The position numbers and the translations under genes were made by a program. DNA of 64,000 nt from a bacterium (GTDB lineage: Bacteria; Desulfobacterota; Binatia; DP-6), in assembly GCA_026129405.1 (NCBI GenBank), contig JAHCID010000002.1, positions 778,333 through 842,332 of the forward strand, given 5' to 3'. Shown piece by piece: positions 24,971-37,231 of the stretch (position 1 is the stretch's first letter; each line of letters opens with the position of its first letter). The notes under the pieces are model-generated. The model searched no databases, was not told the DNA's origin, and saw only the letters and a program-made list of their open reading frames with translations.

Positions 24971-27325
24971 ATGGCCGAGGGCACCCGCGATCTCGTCTGC
25001 GGCATGACCGTGGACCCGGAGAAGACGCCGCACCGCCACGAGCTGGACGGGGTCGCGTACCACTTCTGCGGCGCCCGCTGCCGCGAGCGCTTCGCGGCCG
25101 ATCCACAGGGCTTTCTCGCCAAGGCGGCCGGTGCGTCCGCCGGCGCTCACGCGTGCGACGGGCATGCCGTGGGGTCCGGCGCCGCGGGGGCGCCCGCCGC
25201 GGGCCACGCGCCTGCGGCGGACCCCGACGCCGAATACACCTGCCCCATGCATCCCGAGGTCGTGCAGCGCGGCCCCGGCAGCTGCCCGATCTGCGGCATG
25301 GCGCTCGAGCCGCGCGAGATCACGCTCGAGACCGCCGAGCGTCCGGATCCCGAGCTGCTCGACATGAGCCGCCGGCTCCGGGTCTCCGCCGTCCTCACCG
25401 TGCCGCTGTTCCTGCTCGCGATGTCGGATCTCCTGCCGGGCCAGCCCGTGCAGCACGCGCTGCCGTGGACGGCGCTGGCGTGGCTCCAGCTCGCGCTCGC
25501 GACCCCGGTGGTGTTCTTCGGCGGGGCGCCGTTCTTCGCGCGCGGGATGGCCTCGGTGCGCAGCGGCAACTGGAACATGTTCACGCTGATCGCGATCGGC
25601 ACGGGCGTGGCGTGGGGCTACAGCGTCGTCGCGGTGCTCTTCCCGCATGCGATCCCGGCCGCGGGGGCGCACGGCGTGCCGCTCTACTTCGAGGCGGCGG
25701 CGGTCATCACGACGCTCGTCCTCGTCGGCCAGGTGCTCGAGCTGCGGGCGCGCAGCCAGACGGGGAGCGCGATCCGCGCGCTGCTCGGCCTGGCGCCGAA
25801 GACCGCACGGCGGCTCCGCGACGACGGCAGCGAGGAGGACGTCGCGCTCGACGCCGTCCAGGTCGGCGATCGCCTGCGCGTGCGTCCGGGCGAGAAGGTG
25901 CCGGTCGACGGCGTCGTGCTCGAGGGCCGCAGCGCCGTCGACGAGGCGATGATCAGCGGCGAGCCGGTTCCCGTCGAGAAGAGCGCGGGCGCGGCCGTCA
26001 CCGGCGGCACGGTCAACGGGACGGGCGGGCTCGTCGTGCGTGCGACGCGGGTGGGGCGCGACACGCTGCTCGCACAGATCGTGCGCATGGTGAGCGAGGC
26101 GCAGCGCAGCCGCGCGCCGATCCAGCGGCTCGCCGACGTGGTGGCGGCGTGGTTCGTGCCCGCCGTGGTCGCGGTGGCCGTGGCGGCGTTCGTCGTCTGG
26201 ATGCTCGTCGGCCCCGAGCCGCGGCTCGCCGGCGCGCTCGTCGCCGCGGTGTCGGTCCTCATCATCGCGTGCCCGTGCGCCCTCGGGCTGGCGACGCCGA
26301 TGTCGATCATGGTCGGGACGGGGCGGGGTGCGCAGGCGGGCGTCCTCGTGAAGAACGCCGAGGCGCTCGAGGTGATGGAGCGGGTCGACACCATCGTCGT
26401 CGACAAGACCGGTACGCTCACGGAGGGCAAGCCGCGGCTCGTCACCGTCGAGGGAGGGGACGAGCTGCTCCGCCTCGCGGCCAGCCTCGAGCGCGGCAGC
26501 GAGCATCCGCTGGCGGCCGCGATCGTGCGCGGTGCCGAGGAGCGCGGCATGTCGCTCGCCGAGACGCGCGACTTCGCGTCCGAGACCGGAAAGGGCGTCA
26601 CCGGCATCGTCGACGGACGCCGTGTCGGGCTCGGCAACCGGGCCCTCCTCGACGCGCTCGGCATCGATCCCGGGGCGCTCGCGGGCCGTGCGGAGGCTCT
26701 GCGGGCCGAGGGGCAGACGGTCATGTTCGTCGTCGTCGACGGCGCGGCGGCGGGGCTCGTCGGCGTCGCCGATCCGATCAAGGCGACGACGTCCGACGCC
26801 CTGGCGGCGTTGCGTGCGGCGGGGCTGCGCATCGTCATGCTGACGGGCGACGCGCGCGCCACGGCCGAGGCGGTGGCGCGGCAGCTCGGCATCACGGACG
26901 TGGCGGCGGAGGTCCTGCCCGCGCACAAGCGCGACGTCGTCGAGCGGCTGATCGGCGAGGGCCGCGTCGTCGCCATGGCCGGCGACGGCGTCAACGACGC
27001 GCCGGCGCTGGCGCGCGCCCACGTCGGCATCGCGATGGGGACCGGTACCGACGTCGCGATGGAGAGCGCGGGCGTCACGCTCTTGCGGGGCGACCTCGGC
27101 GGCATCGTGCGCGCGCGGCGTCTCTCGCACGCGGTGATGGCGAACATCCGCCAGAACCTCTTCTTCGCGTTCGTCTACAACGCGCTCGGCGTGCCCGTGG
27201 CCGCGGGCGTGCTGTATCCGTGGTTCGGCGTCCTGCTGAGCCCCATGCTCGCGGCGGCGGCCATGAGCCTCAGCTCGGTGTCGGTCATCGGCAACGCGCT
27301 GCGCCTGCGGCGCGCGCCGCTGTGA
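24971..27325 (+). CDS. copA: Copper-translocating P1B-type ATPase
   Basis: A 784-residue membrane pump. In place of the usual ferredoxin-like domains it has a YHS domain (about 8-50, [20 protein letters not shown]...HFCGARC) and a heavy-metal-binding domain with [20 protein letters not shown] (91-110). Eight membrane segments follow, with the CPC ion site in [13 protein letters not shown] (about 434-436), the phosphorylation motif [10 protein letters not shown] (about 478) and the hinge [10 protein letters not shown]. It exports Cu(I) (or possibly Ag) from the cytoplasm. The start ATG 24971 directly precedes the YHS domain. It stands alone, followed by a VOC gene. Confidence 0.9.
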   Translation: MAEGTRDLVCGMTVDPEKTPHRHELDGVAYHFCGARCRERFAADPQGFLAKAAGASAGAHACDGHAVGSGAAGAPAAGHAPAADPDAEYTCPMHPEVVQRGPGSCPICGMALEPREITLETAERPDPELLDMSRRLRVSAVLTVPLFLLAMSDLLPGQPVQHALPWTALAWLQLALATPVVFFGGAPFFARGMASVRSGNWNMFTLIAIGTGVAWGYSVVAVLFPHAIPAAGAHGVPLYFEAAAVITTLVLVGQVLELRARSQTGSAIRALLGLAPKTARRLRDDGSEEDVALDAVQVGDRLRVRPGEKVPVDGVVLEGRSAVDEAMISGEPVPVEKSAGAAVTGGTVNGTGGLVVRATRVGRDTLLAQIVRMVSEAQRSRAPIQRLADVVAAWFVPAVVAVAVAAFVVWMLVGPEPRLAGALVAAVSVLIIACPCALGLATPMSIMVGTGRGAQAGVLVKNAEALEVMERVDTIVVDKTGTLTEGKPRLVTVEGGDELLRLAASLERGSEHPLAAAIVRGAEERGMSLAETRDFASETGKGVTGIVDGRRVGLGNRALLDALGIDPGALAGRAEALRAEGQTVMFVVVDGAAAGLVGVADPIKATTSDALAALRAAGLRIVMLTGDARATAEAVARQLGITDVAAEVLPAHKRDVVERLIGEGRVVAMAGDGVNDAPALARAHVGIAMGTGTDVAMESAGVTLLRGDLGGIVRARRLSHAVMANIRQNLFFAFVYNALGVPVAAGVLYPWFGVLLSPMLAAAAMSLSSVSVIGNALRLRRAPL

Positions 27326-27360
27326 GCTTTTTCTCCAAGACGCCGGGCCGCACCTCCGGC

Positions 27361-27819
27361 ATGATCCGGGACATGCCGGAGTATCCGACCGTCGTCCCCT
27401 ATCTCAGCGTGCGCGACGCCTCGCGTGCGCTCGCCTTCTATCGTGACGCCTTCGGTGCCGAGGAGACGCGACGCCTGGTCGATCCCGCCGGCGGCGTCAT
27501 CCACGCCGAGGTGCGGCTCGGCGGCGCGCCGGTGATGCTCGCCGAGGAGAACGCCGCCTGGGGCAACCACAGCCCGGCGAGCCTCGGCGGAACCGCGGTG
27601 CGCCTCGTGCTCAACGTGCCGGACGTCGACGCCGTGGTCGCGCGTGCGGTCGCCGCCGGTGCGACGGTCGTCATCCCGGTCGCGGACCAGTTCTACGGCG
27701 AGCGGGCGGGACGGGTCGCGGATCCGTTCGGGCACCAGTGGATCGTGTCGACGCGCATCGAGGACGTGTCCACCGACGAGATGCAGCGGCGCGCGACCGC
27801 GCTCTACGGGGACGGCTGA
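27361..27819 (+). CDS. VOC/glyoxalase-fold protein (PhnB-like)
   Basis: A 152-residue vicinal oxygen chelate protein: VVPYLSVRDASRALAFYRDAFGAEETRRL, then the second half LVLNVPDVDAVVARAVAAGATVV and DQFYGERAGRVADPFGHQWIV. The pattern is that of PhnB-like and YdeD-type members. Metal ligands are not all clear, and the substrate is unknown. MIRDMPEYP has a second possible start at 27373. Confidence 0.8.
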   Translation: MIRDMPEYPTVVPYLSVRDASRALAFYRDAFGAEETRRLVDPAGGVIHAEVRLGGAPVMLAEENAAWGNHSPASLGGTAVRLVLNVPDVDAVVARAVAAGATVVIPVADQFYGERAGRVADPFGHQWIVSTRIEDVSTDEMQRRATALYGDG

Positions 27820-27826
27820 CGCGTGC

Positions 27827-28564
27827 TCAGTGCCCGAGCACGGCGCTCAGCGCCGCGATGACGGCGACGCCGCCGAGGAAGGGCGCGTAGACCAGCGCGT
27901 TCGGTCCCTTGCGATGGTGGTGCAGCTGCGGGATCAGGTCGGACGCGGCGATGTAGATGAACATGCCGGCGGTCGTGCTCATGAACCACGCGATGCGGCT
28001 CTCCAGCGTGTGCTCGAGCGCGATGAAGGCCAGGGCGCCGAACACGGCCGTGATGCCGGAGGCCAGGTTCAGGAAGAGCGCCTGCCGCAGAGTGAAGCCG
28101 CCGGCCACCAGGATCGTGAAGTCGGCCAGCTCCTGCGGGATCTCGTGGATCGCCACCGCGAGCGTGGTGAGGAAGCCCAGCTCGGGGCTCACGGCGAAGC
28201 TCGCCGCGATGACGACGCCGTCGATGAAGTTGTGGAGTCCGTCGCCGATCAGGATGAGCCAGCGCGACGGCGCGGTGTGGATCTCCTCGTGCTCGTGGAA
28301 GCCGTGCAGGAGGCGCTCGAGGAGGAAGAAGCCGATCATCGCCGCCAGCGTCGCCACGAAGATCCGCCCGTCCCCGCCGGCCTTCTCGACCGCCTCCGGC
28401 ACGAGCTCGAGGAAGGTCGTCGCGAGCAGCACGCCGGCCGCGAAGCTGAGCAGGACCGTCTCGCTGCGCTCCTTCGGCCGTGCCGTGACGAAGAACACGA
28501 TGCCGACGAGCGCGATGGCGCTGACGGCGAGCGTGGCGAGGATGGCGAGGGCGGCCGGCGACAT
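27827..28564 (-). CDS. ZIP-family metal transporter
   Basis: A 245-residue inner-membrane transporter with about eight helices. The M4 and M5 metal sites are present: GDGLHNFIDGVVIAASF and AVAIHEIPQELADF. A His-rich loop (LHGFHEHEEIH) sits between helices. It likely imports Zn(II) or Fe(II), lowering cytoplasmic metal demand by uptake. The start is ATG 28564; the upstream codon in frame is TTG. It converges with the VOC gene. Confidence 0.9.
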   Translation of the reverse strand: MSPAALAILATLAVSAIALVGIVFFVTARPKERSETVLLSFAAGVLLATTFLELVPEAVEKAGGDGRIFVATLAAMIGFFLLERLLHGFHEHEEIHTAPSRWLILIGDGLHNFIDGVVIAASFAVSPELGFLTTLAVAIHEIPQELADFTILVAGGFTLRQALFLNLASGITAVFGALAFIALEHTLESRIAWFMSTTAGMFIYIAASDLIPQLHHHRKGPNALVYAPFLGGVAVIAALSAVLGH

Positions 28565-28624
28565 GAACGGGGCCGGGTTCAACTACACGACGGGAACGCT
28601 CGCGCAACCCGATCGCGTCTGGGC

Positions 28625-28960
28625 TCAGGCGGCCAGCTCGCGGAACACCGCGCGCGCGAAGCCGCCGCCCGCGCCGGTGCCCGTCACCTCGAGCCGGCAG
28701 CGGGGTGCGTCCTCGAGCAGGCGGAACGACAGGAACGGCCAGCGGTCGGCGAGGGCACGCGTGGCGTCGGCCAGCGCCGCGAGCGCTTGCACGTCGAGCC
28801 TCAGCACCAGCGCGATGCCGTCGCGGATCTCCTCGACCTGGGCCGGCGCGGCGCGCAGGAGGGAGCGCAGTGTCCGGGCCTCGTCACCGAGCGGCTCGCC
28901 GGCATGCGCGGCCGCGAAGCGACCGGGACGCACGGCGGGCAGATCGACGACGACGTTCAC
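28625..28960 (-). CDS. Uncharacterised 111-residue protein
   Basis: Begins MNVVVDLPAVRPGRFAAAHAG and ends with ARAVFRELAA. It shows alternating helix and strand (LVLRLDVQALAALADATRAL, SFRLLEDAPRCRLEVTG) but no motif that I recognise. No membrane segment or signal is present. It lies between the ZIP gene and a divergent redoxin gene. Confidence 0.5.
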   Translation of the reverse strand: MNVVVDLPAVRPGRFAAAHAGEPLGDEARTLRSLLRAAPAQVEEIRDGIALVLRLDVQALAALADATRALADRWPFLSFRLLEDAPRCRLEVTGTGAGGGFARAVFRELAA

Positions 28961-29007
28961 GCGCCGGCCGGCTTGCGGGCGCCGGGCGCCGGCGCTAGCG
29001 AGAGGGC

Positions 29008-29565
29008 ATGGCGCTCACGGAGAACCAGGACGTCCCGCTCGGCAGTCCGTGCCCCGATTTCCGTTTGCCCACCGTCGACGGCGGAGTCGCGGCGCGCGAC
29101 GACTTCCGCGACCGCCCCGTCCTCTGCGTCCTCTTCATCTGCAACCACTGTCCCTACGTGCAGGCGATCGAGGACCGCGTGATCGCGCTCGCGGCGGAGT
29201 ACGGGCCGCGCGGCGTCCAGCTCGTCGGCATCTGCTCGAACGATCCCGTCGCCTATCCCGACGACGCGCCGTCGCGCTTGCTCGCGCGCTGGACGGAGAA
29301 GGCCTACGGCTTCCCGTATCTGGTCGACGCGGAGCAAACCGTCGCGCGCGCGTTCGCCGCGGTGTGCACACCCGACATCTACGTGTACGGGCCCGAGCGC
29401 CGTCTCGCCTACCACGGTCGCCTCGACGACAACTGGAAGGAGCCGGACAAGGTCGCGCGCCGCGAGCTCGCGGCGGCGTTCGAGGCGTTGCTGGCGGGCG
29501 GTGCGCCGCCGACGCCGCAGATCCCGTCGATGGGGTGCTCGATCAAGTGGCGCAAGGCGTCGTAG
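29008..29565 (+). CDS. Thioredoxin-fold peroxiredoxin-like protein
   Basis: A 185-residue AhpC/TSA-like protein: GSPCPDFRLPTVDGG, then VLFICNHCPYVQAIEDRVIAL, where NHCPYV holds the single N-terminal-region Cys, and CTPDIYVYGPERRLAYHGRLDDNW. This is the common resolving-partner-free family of thioredoxin-like proteins with a CPY/V motif. No signal peptide; cytoplasmic. The role may be peroxide reduction (inference). Confidence 0.8.
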   Translation: MALTENQDVPLGSPCPDFRLPTVDGGVAARDDFRDRPVLCVLFICNHCPYVQAIEDRVIALAAEYGPRGVQLVGICSNDPVAYPDDAPSRLLARWTEKAYGFPYLVDAEQTVARAFAAVCTPDIYVYGPERRLAYHGRLDDNWKEPDKVARRELAAAFEALLAGGAPPTPQIPSMGCSIKWRKAS

Positions 29566-29583
29566 TCGCCGGGCGCCACGCGA

Positions 29584-29946
29584 TCACGAGTAGCGGCGTC
29601 GCCGCTCGTCGGCTTCCTGCTCGCTCTTGCAGGCGATGCAGAGCGTGGTGACCGGCCGCGCCTTCAGGCGGGCGAAGCCGATCTCGGCGCCGCACTCCTC
29701 GCACTTGCCGTAGGTGCCGTCGTCGATGCGGCCCAGCGCTTCGTCGATCTTCGAGATCAGCTTGCGCTCGCGGTCGCGGATGCGGAGCACCAGGTTGCGG
29801 TTGCCCTCGAGAAGGGCGCGATCCGTGGGGTCGGGGAAATGCTCGCGCTCCGACATCCCCGAGGCCGTGCGTCCTGCTTCTCCGAGCAGCTCCTGCTTCC
29901 GTTCGTGTAGGAGCCGTTGCAACGTGCTAAGTTCCCGCTGTCTCAT
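29584..29946 (-). CDS. DksA/TraR-type zinc-finger regulator
   Basis: A 120-residue protein with an N-terminal coiled coil (LSTLQRLLHERKQELLGEAG...LVLRIRDRERKLISKIDEAL) and a C4 zinc finger CEECGAEIGFARLKARP...CIACK. It probably binds the RNA polymerase secondary channel as DksA does. The DxxDxA tip motif is not obvious (FPDPTDRA), so activity may differ. ATG 29946 was preferred over 29985 because the family starts with the coiled coil. Confidence 0.85.
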   Translation of the reverse strand: MRQRELSTLQRLLHERKQELLGEAGRTASGMSEREHFPDPTDRALLEGNRNLVLRIRDRERKLISKIDEALGRIDDGTYGKCEECGAEIGFARLKARPVTTLCIACKSEQEADERRRRYS

Positions 29947-30022
29947 GCAACCCTGTCCCGGATGAGAATCGGGCGACCCTACCACCCGTCAATCAGACCT
30001 GCAACGACGAACGACCCCTCGG

Positions 30023-31216
30023 ATGCGCGTCGCCTACCTCGATGCCTTCTCCGGAATCGCCGGAGACATGACGGTCGGAGCGCTGCTCGACCTCGGCATG
30101 CCGATCGACGCCGTGCGGGATGCCATCCGCGCCCTCGGGCTCCGCGACGTGGAGGTGTGGAGCGAGCGCACCGAGCGCGCCGGCGTCGCGGCGACGAAGT
30201 TCCAGGTGCGCGTGCACGGCGAGCATCCCGACGACCCGCACGCACACCGCCATGCGCACGGCCATCGTGCCTGGGCGGAGATCCGCACGTTGCTCGGCGC
30301 GGGCGGTCTCGCTCCCGCCGTGCGCGATCGTGCCCTCGCGATCTTCGCCCGGCTCGCCGAAGCCGAGGGGCGCGTGCACGGCGTGCCCACCGACGCCGTC
30401 CACTTCCACGAGGTCGGGGCGCTCGACGCGATCGTCGACGTGGTGGGCGCTGCGCTCGGCTTCGTGCACCTCGGCGTCGACGTCGTGCACGCCGCGCCGC
30501 TGCCGCTCGGGCGCGGCTTCGTCCGCACGTCGCACGGCCGCCTGCCGCTGCCGGGGCCGGCGGTCACCGAGCTGGTGCGCGGGCGTGCCGTGGTGCTCGA
30601 CGAGGCCACGACCGAGCTGGTGACGCCGACCGGTGCCGCCATCGTCGCGGCGCTCGCGACCCCGGCGCCGCTTCCGCGCCTGCGGCTCGACGGCGTCGGC
30701 TACGGTGCGGGCGACCGCGTCCTCGCCGACCGGCCGAACCTGCTGCGCATCCTCGTCGGCACGCCGCTCGAGGCCGCGGCCGGCGACGAGGTGGTCGTGC
30801 TCGAAGCGACGATCGACGACATGAGCCCGCAGCTCTACGAGCACGTGCTCGAGCGCCTGCTCGCGGCGGGCGCCCGCGACGCGTTCCTCGTCCCCACCCT
30901 GATGAAGAAGAGCCGGCCGGGAACCACGCTGCGCGTGCTCGCCGAGCCGGCGGATCGCGATCGGCTGGCGACGATCGTCTTCGCGGAGACGTCGACGATC
31001 GGGCTGCGCTTCGCGACCTGGCAGCGGCTCGTGCTGCCGCGCGAGGAGCGCACCGTCGCGACGCCGTGGGGCGGCGTGCGGGTGAAGATCGCCGTCGCAC
31101 CCGACGGCACGCGCAACGTCGCCCCGGAGTTCGACGACTGCCGCCGCCTGGCGCTGGCCGCGGGCGTACCGCTCAAGACGGTGCACCAGGCCGCGCTCGC
31201 GGCCGCGCTGGCATGA
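30023..31216 (+). CDS. larC: Nickel-pincer cofactor biosynthesis protein LarC
   Basis: A 397-residue protein starting MRVAYLDAFSGIAGDMTVGALLDLG, with HFHEVGALDAIVDVVGA, VTPTGAAI, EATIDDMSPQLYEHVLERL and LMKKSRPGTTLRVL, the hallmark blocks of LarC. A His-rich loop (HPDDPHAHRHAHGH) fits nickel handling. LarC inserts nickel into the pincer cofactor used by lactate racemase and related enzymes. LarB, LarE and LarA are not in the window. Its 3' end overlaps a convergent gene by 44 bp. Confidence 0.9.
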   Translation: MRVAYLDAFSGIAGDMTVGALLDLGMPIDAVRDAIRALGLRDVEVWSERTERAGVAATKFQVRVHGEHPDDPHAHRHAHGHRAWAEIRTLLGAGGLAPAVRDRALAIFARLAEAEGRVHGVPTDAVHFHEVGALDAIVDVVGAALGFVHLGVDVVHAAPLPLGRGFVRTSHGRLPLPGPAVTELVRGRAVVLDEATTELVTPTGAAIVAALATPAPLPRLRLDGVGYGAGDRVLADRPNLLRILVGTPLEAAAGDEVVVLEATIDDMSPQLYEHVLERLLAAGARDAFLVPTLMKKSRPGTTLRVLAEPADRDRLATIVFAETSTIGLRFATWQRLVLPREERTVATPWGGVRVKIAVAPDGTRNVAPEFDDCRRLALAAGVPLKTVHQAALAAALA

Positions 31217-32957
31217 TCGGCGGGAAGCCCAGAACCTCGATCAGATCCGCGCCGTCGGGCGCGCGCCGCGGATCGACGAACCAGTCGAGCAACGCCCGCC
31301 CGCCGTGCCAGGAGCGCACGACCCGCCGGCCGCCGAGCGGGGGGCGGCGTCCGCCGGACGGCCACAGCACGAACACGCGCCGGCCCTGCGCGAGATAGGC
31401 CTCCGCCGTCCGGCGCCCGGTGCTGCCGAGCGCCTGCAGCTCGCCGAAGTAGTGGGCCTCGGCGTGCGTGTAGTGGGTGATGTTCTCGGCCGGACGCCCG
31501 AGCGCGGGCGTGGTCAGCACGAGCGCGCCCGCGGGGACGAGCGTCTCGATCGCCGTCCGCGCCCGCGTCACCTGCGCGCGCTGGAAGGCGTCGCGTTCCC
31601 CGCTGCCGCTCGCCGCCCGCGCCACGCCGACGCCCGCGAGCACGAGCGCCGGCGCGAAGGCGGCGAGTGGCGCCGCGCCCGGCGCGACCAGGCCGACCAC
31701 GCCGGCGAGTCCGAGGCCCGCGGCGACCGCGTACTCGACGGGGCGCGTCCGGTCCGGGTCGTTGCGCGGCAGCACGCGCGGGGCAGCGGCGACGACGGCG
31801 ACCGACAGCACCGCCGCCAGCGCACGCCGTGGCCGCGTCCACCCCGGCGTCGCGAGCCAGTGCGCCCACCGCGTCACGCCGACCGCCGCGAAGAGCAGCA
31901 GGCAGAGCACGACGCCGACGAGATAGCGCGCGTCGCCGTGCCCCCAGCAGCTGTAGAAGAGGAAGGCGAACGCCGCGTAGGGCACCAGCGCCAGGACGGC
32001 CGGGCGCCGCGCGCGCAGCGCCCACACGAGGGCCCCCGCCGCCGGCAGCAGCAGCGCGCCGAACGCGCGCAGCAGATAGTCGGCGTGCAGCGGCAGCGTG
32101 TCCGCGAGGTGGGACAGGCGGAAGCCGCCGCCCGACACCATGCCGCTCGCGAGCGCGAACGCCTGGGGCGCCGCGGAGAGCACGTGCCGGAACTCGCTGC
32201 CCTGCGTGAACGCGAACGGATGGCCCTGCGTCACCGTGTTGTACGCGAACAGCGGCAGCGCGCCCGCGAGGAAGGCCGTGCTCGCGGCGGCGACCCGACC
32301 CGGCCGGGGCCGCGCGCGCCAGGACGCCGCCCCGGTCGCGAGACCCCACAGCGCGGCGTCGGGTCGGATGGTCGCCGCGAGCCCGAGCGCGAGGCCGCTC
32401 GCCGCGAGGCCGCCGCCCAGGCCCGCGAGGACGCCGCCGAGCGCCAGCAGGTGCGCCGGCAGGTCGCGGGCCACGGTCAGCCCCCAGTAGTGCACCTCGG
32501 CGGGGACGAGCAGCAGCAGCCAGACGACGGCGGCGCCGGCGGCGAGCCCGGCGTCCATGCGTCGCGCCAGCGCGAACAGCACGAGCGGCAGCACGCAGTA
32601 GAGGACGGGGTTCAGCGCATGCCGCCCGATCTCGCCGCCGAGGAGGCCGGCGGCCGCGAGCAGCGCCGGGTAGCCGGGCGGATAACGCGTGTAGAGGCGG
32701 CCGTCGTTCCAGATGTACGTCTGGTAGTAGGCGTCGGCCGGCGTCGCCGGCAGCGTGCCGCCCGCGAGCAGGGCGAGCGCGCTCGGGTCGTGGAAGACGC
32801 GCCCGTGTGCGAGGTCGCCGGCGAAGGTGAGGAACGCGAACTGATCGCTCGCGAGGTACCAGGTGGTGCGCCGCTCGAGCCCGCGCGCCGCCACGGCGAG
32901 GGCGACCGCCACGAGAGCCGCGGCGAGAGCGACGGCGAGGCGAGACGAGCGCACCAT
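31173..32957 (-). CDS. Membrane glycosyltransferase-like protein (GT39/ArnT-like)
   Basis: A 594-residue integral membrane protein with about ten hydrophobic segments. LASDQFAFLTFAGDLAHGR and YTRYPPGYPALL near residues 35-100 resemble the first periplasmic loop of polyprenyl-phosphate sugar transferases, with an Asp as likely catalytic base. The C-terminal half is soluble (VLTTPALGRPAENITHYTHAE). Likely envelope glycosylation; donor and acceptor unknown. It overlaps the end of convergent larC. Confidence 0.65.
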   Translation of the reverse strand: MVRSSRLAVALAAALVAVALAVAARGLERRTTWYLASDQFAFLTFAGDLAHGRVFHDPSALALLAGGTLPATPADAYYQTYIWNDGRLYTRYPPGYPALLAAAGLLGGEIGRHALNPVLYCVLPLVLFALARRMDAGLAAGAAVVWLLLLVPAEVHYWGLTVARDLPAHLLALGGVLAGLGGGLAASGLALGLAATIRPDAALWGLATGAASWRARPRPGRVAAASTAFLAGALPLFAYNTVTQGHPFAFTQGSEFRHVLSAAPQAFALASGMVSGGGFRLSHLADTLPLHADYLLRAFGALLLPAAGALVWALRARRPAVLALVPYAAFAFLFYSCWGHGDARYLVGVVLCLLLFAAVGVTRWAHWLATPGWTRPRRALAAVLSVAVVAAAPRVLPRNDPDRTRPVEYAVAAGLGLAGVVGLVAPGAAPLAAFAPALVLAGVGVARAASGSGERDAFQRAQVTRARTAIETLVPAGALVLTTPALGRPAENITHYTHAEAHYFGELQALGSTGRRTAEAYLAQGRRVFVLWPSGGRRPPLGGRRVVRSWHGGRALLDWFVDPRRAPDGADLIEVLGFPPIMPARPRARPGAPS

Positions 32958-32970
32958 GGGCCTCTATGCA

Positions 32971-33007
32971 CGACGCCCCCGGGAGGCGGAACCTCCCGGG
33001 GGCGTCG
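32971..33007 (-). terminator. Strong hairpin after the Thr-rich secreted protein
   Basis: Perfect 16-bp arms (32971-32986 and 32992-33007) with loop CGGAA. It lies between two minus-strand genes, so it ends the upstream one (33050). Confidence 0.75.
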
Positions 33008-33049
33008 GGGATTGGGCGGGCCGGGCGAACCCGGCCCAGGCGAGCGGGC

Positions 33050-33823
33050 CTATTCGAGCAGGTCCGCGGGTGTGACGAGGAAGGCCCGGCTCGGCGATCC
33101 GTACATCGTGGTCGTCGTGGTCGAGCTGGTGGTGGTCGTGGTCGGCACGATCGTCGTCGTGGTGGTCGTGGTCGTAGTGGTCGTCGTCGGCGTCGGGCCG
33201 TTCGGGCAGAAGCCCTCGGTGAGCGGCTTGTTCACCTTGAACAGCTTGGTGCCGACGTTCTTCACCGTGCCGTCGGGGCCGAACTTCATGTGGTAGCGAT
33301 CGCCCGTCGAGGTGTTGCCGACGCCGAGCTTCAGGGCGACGCAGCCCTCGGTGCCGGGGTTCGGGGGCACGATCGACACCGGGCCGTTCTTGCCGATGAC
33401 GAGGGCCTTGATCGAGAACATGCCGTTGGGGCTGCGCTTGACGACGACGAGCTTCACGGCGCCCTGGTCGCCGCGCGGGTCACGATACTTGAAGCCCGTC
33501 GTGCCGCTCGGAGTCCAGAAGGACTTGCCCGTGGTGCTGATGCCCTGGTTCAGGACGAAGGACTGGTTCGCCGAGGATGCCCCGTCGACGAAGATGGTCA
33601 GGATGGCGCCGCCGGCACTGCCCGACAGGGTCGGGTTGCCGACGATCGTGTTGATGCTGCCCTTCTCCTTGGCGACGCTGCTGACCTTGCGTTTGGTGGC
33701 CGCACCTGGGTCCTTCACGACCAGGGATCGACCCAGAATGGTCTGATCCGCCGTGAAGGCGACGCCGCCCAGCACGAACAACAGTGCTGTGGAAAAGGAA
33801 AGGTACCTCCCGAGCTTCTTCAT
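33050..33823 (-). CDS. Secreted protein with Thr-rich C-terminal tract
   Basis: A 257-residue exported protein with signal peptide MKKLGRYLSFSTALLFVLGGVAF. The body has beta-rich segments (GGAILTIFVDGASSANQSF, VKLVVVKRSPNGMFSIKALV) and a few Cys. Near the C-terminus a tract of T/S/P (PTPTTTTTTTTTTTTIVP) is encoded by GTCGTGGTG-like repeats at about 33105-33190. A short hydrophilic end follows. It resembles the first Thr-rich protein in composition, not in sequence. Function unknown; likely surface-exposed. Confidence 0.75.
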   Translation of the reverse strand: MKKLGRYLSFSTALLFVLGGVAFTADQTILGRSLVVKDPGAATKRKVSSVAKEKGSINTIVGNPTLSGSAGGAILTIFVDGASSANQSFVLNQGISTTGKSFWTPSGTTGFKYRDPRGDQGAVKLVVVKRSPNGMFSIKALVIGKNGPVSIVPPNPGTEGCVALKLGVGNTSTGDRYHMKFGPDGTVKNVGTKLFKVNKPLTEGFCPNGPTPTTTTTTTTTTTTIVPTTTTTSSTTTTTMYGSPSRAFLVTPADLLE

Positions 33824-33955
33824 TCCCGACCTCCTTGCGAGCGATGCGCGTGGCGACTACCGGTGGGCCGAAACAGGCGCTGTCGTGGGTATCGCCGCAT
33901 CCGCCGTGCTGTCAAGGAAATTGGCAGGGAATTCGCGGTCCTGGAAGTGAAAATC

Positions 33956-37171
<3,216 letters not shown>

Positions 37172-37199
37172 GCGCGGGTGATGCCGGCCCTGTCCGCGC

Positions 37200-37231
37200 T
37201 TGTCAACTCGATGATTCGCCGTGGTTGACAA
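37200..37231. promoter_or_regulatory. BirA-type operator between bioF and radA
   Basis: TTGTCAACT (37200-37208), 14-bp spacer, GGTTGACAA (37223-37231). This matches the bacterial biotin-repressor consensus TTGTnAACC-N14/15-GGTTnACAA with one mismatch. It lies 29 bp upstream of the bioF start; the left arm read on the minus strand provides a perfect -35 TTGACA. The right arm overlaps the proposed GTG start of radA. Confidence 0.75.

Noticed and set aside
24878..27130. 750-residue ORF opposite the copper ATPase
   Set aside because: It is a His/Arg-rich shadow with no domain; the plus strand has every P-type ATPase motif.
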